Assembly (NCBI RefSeq): GCF_026262505.1
Contig: NC_067206.1
Location: 34,177,896-34,241,895, forward strand
Direction: 5' to 3'
Length of the DNA stretch: 64,000 bases
From: Trichomonas vaginalis G3
Taxonomy: Eukaryota > Parabasalia > Trichomonadida > Trichomonadidae
Position numbers and translations under genes: made by a program. Positions 61,301 through 64,000 of the stretch are shown here, piece by piece. The notes below the pieces were generated by a model. It made no database searches, was not told the origin of the DNA, and saw only the letters and a list, made by a program, of their open reading frames with translations. Position 1 is the stretch's first letter, and each line of letters begins with the position of its first letter.

Positions 61301-64000
61301 TTATTTCTTTTTCAAAGATTTACTTCATTATTGTCATGGAAGAAGCTTCTTATCCTATTTTAACATGTTGTTTCCCATTTAGAATCCAACCATATGATGA
61401 TGAATGTCTTAAATTCATCGCTTACGAGACAATGATGAGAATCATGGTTTCAAACAATGTTCCTCAAGCTTATCTACAACAAACAATGCAAACAATGTCA
61501 AGAGGTGTTGTTGAATTACTTTACACAGTGAAAAAAGTTGGTCCTGAATTCTTAAGAACATTTTTCACAGTGATAAGATCTGTAGAAATGTTAGATTTCA
61601 ACAGAAACACGAATATCTCTGACTTTTGGTTCCAAAGATTGTTGGATATTGCTCCACATGCTGAAATGAGAGTTCCTTCGAAGAACTTTGTTTATGACTT
61701 GATAAATGTTCAACAAACTGGTCAGAAAACATTTAGATATGTTTCTAATACTTTACAAGACCAATTTGAGCGATCATTAGTTCCAGCGATTTGTATTTTC
61801 GCTCATAAATTAACAACTTCTCCTGTAATGTATAACTATTGTGAGTTCTTGTTGAATACTTTCTTCATGCCAAGAACAAATGCAATTGTTGTTAATGATT
61901 TGATTGTTGATTATGAAACAATCACAAAATTCATGTCTTCTGCTTTATCCGCTAAGTTTATTATATATAATTCTGTTCAGCAATTACCATCTTTGTTACA
62001 TGATTCTATTGTTTCAAGTCAATTAACTGTTGTTTATTGTAGAAAACCTGATCCTGCTTTAATCAATTTATTAAGTAATGGATTGAAATCGAACCAATTA
62101 AATTACTTGCAATTGATTAAAAACAATGATCAGTATATCCCTGAAAGTGGTATTGGAAACACTTTCCCTTATTCTAATCTCGCAAGACCAAATGAACCTG
62201 AAACTAAAAACAAAAATGGAACAAGAATTTCACAAGATGATTTCGCTCATTACAAATTTAACATGTTTGTTAATACTCATTTTGTGTTCAGTGTTCAGAG
62301 TTTGGAAGAAATTCCTTATAACTGTAGAAGCCACTTCTCTATTTGGGATAAACACAATACATTGACAGAAACAACTGACCAAAGAATCAACAAATTATTA
62401 AAAGTTGTTTCTGTTCATAATAAAAACTCATTGGTTCCTGTTATTGCTCAATTTCCTCGTGTTACACAATGTTACAATTATTTGACGAACAAATTGAAAT
62501 CTTTCATTGAGCAAAGACATACTTTCTTGAGCGAAGTAATGACTGTGATCGAATCAATTGAAAATGCATTGAAAGATTTCGAAGGAAGAATTCATGATTT
62601 GACAGAACAAATAAAACTCGATCAAACAATGAAGAAATCTGCAGAAAACGCTGTGAACAATGCTCATCAAGTTGTTGCCAATTACACAGGAGAACTCGCA
62701 AAAGCAGAAAGTGAATACCAAACAATTTGCGAGAATAACAACCAGTTAATGAGTTACATGGAAAAAGATGGATCAAAAACAATCGATGCTTATAAGAAAG
62801 CACAAAGAAAAGCTCAAAAATCATTTAATGCAGATGAACAATATAAACTCTATATTCAACAGTATCCAAGTGAAAACATACAGAATTTGTTCGCTGCTTA
62901 TTGTACATTGATTGGTTTATCTCCTCGTACAAATGATGGTTTCTGGCCTGAAGCAAGAGGAATTCTAAAATCTGGAAGAATTCCAAACGCAATTTCTATT
63001 TTTAATCCAAATGATATTCCACGAGAAAACGTCGAAAAATTCGATGTCGCGATGCAGAAAGTTAACGAATCATTGTTTCCTACTAACTCTCCTTGCTATA
63101 ACTTCGCTTTATGGCTAAAAGCAATTCATATGCATACAAAAAGAACAAATTTCAACTCAAACGTGACACCAAAAATGTCAGAAATTTTGTTGCAGAAAAG
63201 TCGAAAAGAAGAAGTCATTGATAACTTGAAGGAAAGACTAAATAAAGCTAAAGATGATGAAGAAGCATTACAGAAGTCTCTTAAGGATTTAACTGATAAG
63301 ATAAACAACGAAGAGAGATTGTTACAAAACATAACTTTGTTTGCAAGTATTGCTAAAAAACTTACAAAAGTTTTCCCTTCATTGAAGGATTCTTTGAACA
63401 ATTTCAGAGTCGGAGAGAAAGAAACAGGCAAGAACTCAGAGAACTTTGTCCTTAAAGCTGTCTATGATTTGATAATAAGACCTTTGTTCGATCCTGTTTC
63501 TCTCAAACAAGTTGACAATGATTTCGAAGAAATGATGACTTCAAACTTTTTCGATACGAAATTCTTTGTCGATGTAAAAACAATTATCAACACAACTGAT
63601 CCTATTTGCGCTTCCATTCTTGCAGGAGATAGGATCATCTCTGTTTACGATCCATATGGAGTTGCAGAACTTGTCATGGGATACAAAAATGGAAAACCAA
63701 GTGAATGTATTTCGCATTTAACAATTTCTTACGCTGAAAGTGGCGATGAAGACTTGGAGTTTAAGATAATGAGAGCTGCAGAAGACGGATCAATAATTGT
63801 TATCAAACATGCTGATAGATTAGTTGATTCTCAGTTCTTCTGCGCTGTTGCAAACAAAGCCGTAACATCAGCAATTTTAGGAGTTCGTTCTGTAACAATT
63901 GATGAAGACTTTAAAGCAATTTTGTTGGTTGACAGACCTCCAGAATGGATGCCTCCTATGATGAGCTTCATTGCCGAACTGGAAATGGAGAAAGCACACA
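55366..64000 (+). CDS. Degenerate dynein heavy chain-like protein (runs off right edge)
   Basis: Open for 2878 codons and still open at the edge. The N-terminus (about 130-230) has the LFPLDYFDCEYG...EWHLCRI...IRNLSRFQIRF block typical of axonemal dyneins. Long helical tail/linker follows to about 1330. AAA1 (about 1340-1500) aligns by its surroundings, but the P-loop position reads ASEMYSTSS and the Walker B position CFTDTELL, so neither nucleotide motif survives. AAA2's P-loop position is GQQYSGTST (1595-1603), without the lysine. AAA3 keeps an intact GPPSSGKTT (1885-1893) and IIVVVDP. AAA4 shows no P-loop. The stalk coiled coils (about 2375-2460 and 2590-2680) and the microtubule-binding domain (LIGLSPRTNDGFWPEAR to NFALWLKAIH) look intact, as does AAA5 (ILAGDRIISVYDPYGVAELV). 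Probably a microtubule-binding pseudo-motor like DNHD1. Confidence 0.85.
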   Translation, partial: MKSQKQRFEEAFLKLQSEVQGRTKKTLNQRVTISKLLGINRGPLDLKPPTAPEGYGYNPRRKDTNTIQSLRNSLIKIHTPDPRTMKLSPRNSPRYRSTEIQPMPNLPLDTNENAPLPWNSRTILNYTQFEESLLNATNRMHKLVAPLKFDENEEAKHLFPLDYFDCEYGMSESEWELRTHGSPAVGSACIMGNANKYEWHLCRINSFDNEQFLYEIETFDEKPLIRNLSRFQIRFIDESPEVLQYREKLTIKSREDFEKLMITDCFLDSIPDPPDLLDFLNTSFKNTLTDEAKSEIGRVQKMLIFRGQAKLHQQDDLLELINKIGGDINCYSPTKLEDPFILDTSYSKSLKSINSSVNLVSSQNYYQICQKVYSLIYVMQNQLMDYVIKFFENKQYDMTEWRENIGTYKNEIRQKLDNLIDTIASTINRLCGDELETFDNEKFQNLPKNHPPLQFFNTADNTHFYKFKIYLKILMSCFARDLIEFNLNFYRELINYQINYTQPHEITIDGFTTIDQSVSDKSISTKKPFLNIELHTKRDDIKILIMDYFKVLDEELKNLVNPLRMIFDRTNVEIARSLSTSKYEGFCIDFELTSFIPPMNNFKQEEVCPIIEKTTEIFLTILSSEIQKIYNCFPTLLAYADRAVSYFTNLTIVPVEETYDYLQKIQKDKDTFLMNYPSEVWLGFSRLIFTTLRTKIIDSVNYNRETVLSKIQHEYEDRLEKLHQDYTDLTNDLKRKPSLAKEWAMLKTTVFGTIKVRQKLEEEAKHINELGDLLFSLSYGHYYRDLSKEMNMMMWPILTDIELGKALSLLLETREEYLNNNEQQIKQHKEDINTRLEIIKNTQDTNIQQQNREFVRHLNEKLVQLEQLHEEFMEYDFTKFASPRVILWSIVKTSQDQIEKWQKSVIITIDFNEAKLTCDKWLKQLRSLTASFKKDKNSLRLLISTKNDIENIIPIFKACTQSLTPKLLQNHRDDIVNIIGDKDFESKTMGYLISIKISEKLEDIDKLYKQAKLEDKADFEIINAQTYIKTCQVEFKKDEIVNISNILSDCRSTNNEMMMISATENIEEKKRKKALSIIEQITHITMTVEFISSIQILLKQLKPVQNVSGVEVDVTDFNKAASSFSEIIKELKQNPLILQYSEKEMSLHNLRQIKNLLKSVQEAFISALTKFREKIPRLLLVPDSKIIHVFSDDLQTKVDIIPTIFPGISEVFCDKNKIVKFKLDFEDEIVLLNGVSTKGDIISIIPKLEQEISSSLKSLFMKYYKENIDPSKIPVQLLILRQLMDPFYDINTSNMCFEKRRTLEVLKESLSSENAIYPSAKIDESEKVFTCFGDRSLEYKFQITKANSIIFTKISLAIIADLISNKSNEPLLIASEMYSTSSLICQQLSYICGRFCLIIHATMTTTIERLSSIIQMLNSIDIWTCFTDTELLTNEQMFELAMLVKQPFFLTVTTRDILPILSVGKVLFTISSDAFKQHVLMAGQSLYPYQPEAINFAATTLTNYIHPYSVLKYIEEQLHAEKVAFDLNFMAAFASIIPDNVYEIVKDTIDETIDIDENVFIPVIKSLISTTDFLNGVHRIMYTLNQGKKMILVKGQQYSGTSTCIMAAAKALGCKYTAVALSSSNWIKTINETFTRMDSNKTIFHVTTQFDRSFLAHVSALAFGSSLCEGQQNLLRIPENAILIFEVMTPMTTPELIAIPIISFNMPLVKSGELMAYWMANATFTLDSEIAEYIKDFVTNLISTNLQVSIFFNLFSAHLSKLPPQKPNAINNLIAYCAFWSNTFSFTQQNMWNEYSNFIIEKVPNLSHTTPFFDLTASKSQDQFTLASVYNNTRIYQFDNSLHTQYNRDVNGPISLTNIPTPQFIHGIEIIPKIIESGLHVAVIGPPSSGKTTIVDYVESQFFLRPKYQVVRIDGYNTTPEQFLQCLMMFCNTSVDGVVEPKVASNIIVVVDPMKNDGEMYGTIVSMIKTGCAIISNEVISFSKIYFIIVMEEASYPILTCCFPFRIQPYDDECLKFIAYETMMRIMVSNNVPQAYLQQTMQTMSRGVVELLYTVKKVGPEFLRTFFTVIRSVEMLDFNRNTNISDFWFQRLLDIAPHAEMRVPSKNFVYDLINVQQTGQKTFRYVSNTLQDQFERSLVPAICIFAHKLTTSPVMYNYCEFLLNTFFMPRTNAIVVNDLIVDYETITKFMSSALSAKFIIYNSVQQLPSLLHDSIVSSQLTVVYCRKPDPALINLLSNGLKSNQLNYLQLIKNNDQYIPESGIGNTFPYSNLARPNEPETKNKNGTRISQDDFAHYKFNMFVNTHFVFSVQSLEEIPYNCRSHFSIWDKHNTLTETTDQRINKLLKVVSVHNKNSLVPVIAQFPRVTQCYNYLTNKLKSFIEQRHTFLSEVMTVIESIENALKDFEGRIHDLTEQIKLDQTMKKSAENAVNNAHQVVANYTGELAKAESEYQTICENNNQLMSYMEKDGSKTIDAYKKAQRKAQKSFNADEQYKLYIQQYPSENIQNLFAAYCTLIGLSPRTNDGFWPEARGILKSGRIPNAISIFNPNDIPRENVEKFDVAMQKVNESLFPTNSPCYNFALWLKAIHMHTKRTNFNSNVTPKMSEILLQKSRKEEVIDNLKERLNKAKDDEEALQKSLKDLTDKINNEERLLQNITLFASIAKKLTKVFPSLKDSLNNFRVGEKETGKNSENFVLKAVYDLIIRPLFDPVSLKQVDNDFEEMMTSNFFDTKFFVDVKTIINTTDPICASILAGDRIISVYDPYGVAELVMGYKNGKPSECISHLTISYAESGDEDLEFKIMRAAEDGSIIVIKHADRLVDSQFFCAVANKAVTSAILGVRSVTIDEDFKAILLVDRPPEWMPPMMSFIAELEMEKAH

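Noticed and set aside
1-64000. tRNA, rRNA or snRNA genes
   Set aside because: I saw no clover-leaf with TTCRA-type box B or conserved rRNA/snRNA stretch in the intergenic regions. A covariance-model scan could overrule this.

Overview
The window is AT-rich, compact eukaryotic DNA with long uninterrupted reading frames and no intron that I could see. It reads as a trichomonad-type parabasalid (Trichomonas/Tritrichomonas kind). The grounds are a Polinton/Maverick, a DUF3447-style ankyrin protein, GP63-like surface protease remnants, a flagellar dynein relative, and short leaders carrying a TCA-C-T initiator-like word (GTCACTTTT) near several start codons. I cannot fix the species.

Layout. Positions 1-1075 are nested mobile-element debris: the end of one Polinton, a 654-bp foldback element inside it with a 15-bp target duplication, and the end of a third element family. 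Positions 1790-8721 hold four host genes: an NCoR/Snt1-like SANT protein, a C2-like protein, an armadillo-like protein and a small HMG-box protein. Positions 9162-16900 are a three-fold tandem array of an RCC1 gene (one full copy and two partial copies) alternating with a convergent beta-helix surface-type protein. Positions 17505-19493 hold the two ends of a GP63-like protease gene whose middle is missing. Next come a NOMO-like ER membrane protein (20210-23239), an ankyrin gene whose 3' side dissolves into ankyrin relics and a ~37-bp minisatellite (23803-25746), a 1053-residue coiled-coil protein and a double B-box/TLDc protein. These are followed by CDP-diacylglycerol synthase, a RIC/YtfE di-iron repair protein, an RFC small subunit and a small unknown protein.

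Positions 38842-54948 are a stack of elements. A foldback element with ~565-bp inverted arms contains a second family (AAGGGTTT ends), which contains a 13.8-kb Polinton (40321-54105, 6-bp target duplication TGAATA). The left arm also carries a 121-bp TTAA-flanked MITE. The Polinton is a broken fossil. It keeps an integrase, a protein-primed DNA polymerase portion, a D12-type adenine methyltransferase, a phage-tail-fibre-like protein, small virion-type proteins, and a GC-rich NUMOD4/HNH endonuclease remnant next to a 100-N scaffold gap. I saw no capsid, packaging ATPase or protease gene.

From 55366 to the right edge runs one open frame of 2878 codons, still open at the edge. It is a dynein heavy chain whose linker, stalk, microtubule-binding domain and AAA5 are recognisable, but whose main ATPase site (AAA1) has lost both Walker motifs. 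It looks like a motor-dead dynein, in the manner of animal DNHD1. This and the promoter-like word shared by host genes and all three element families are the most interesting observations.
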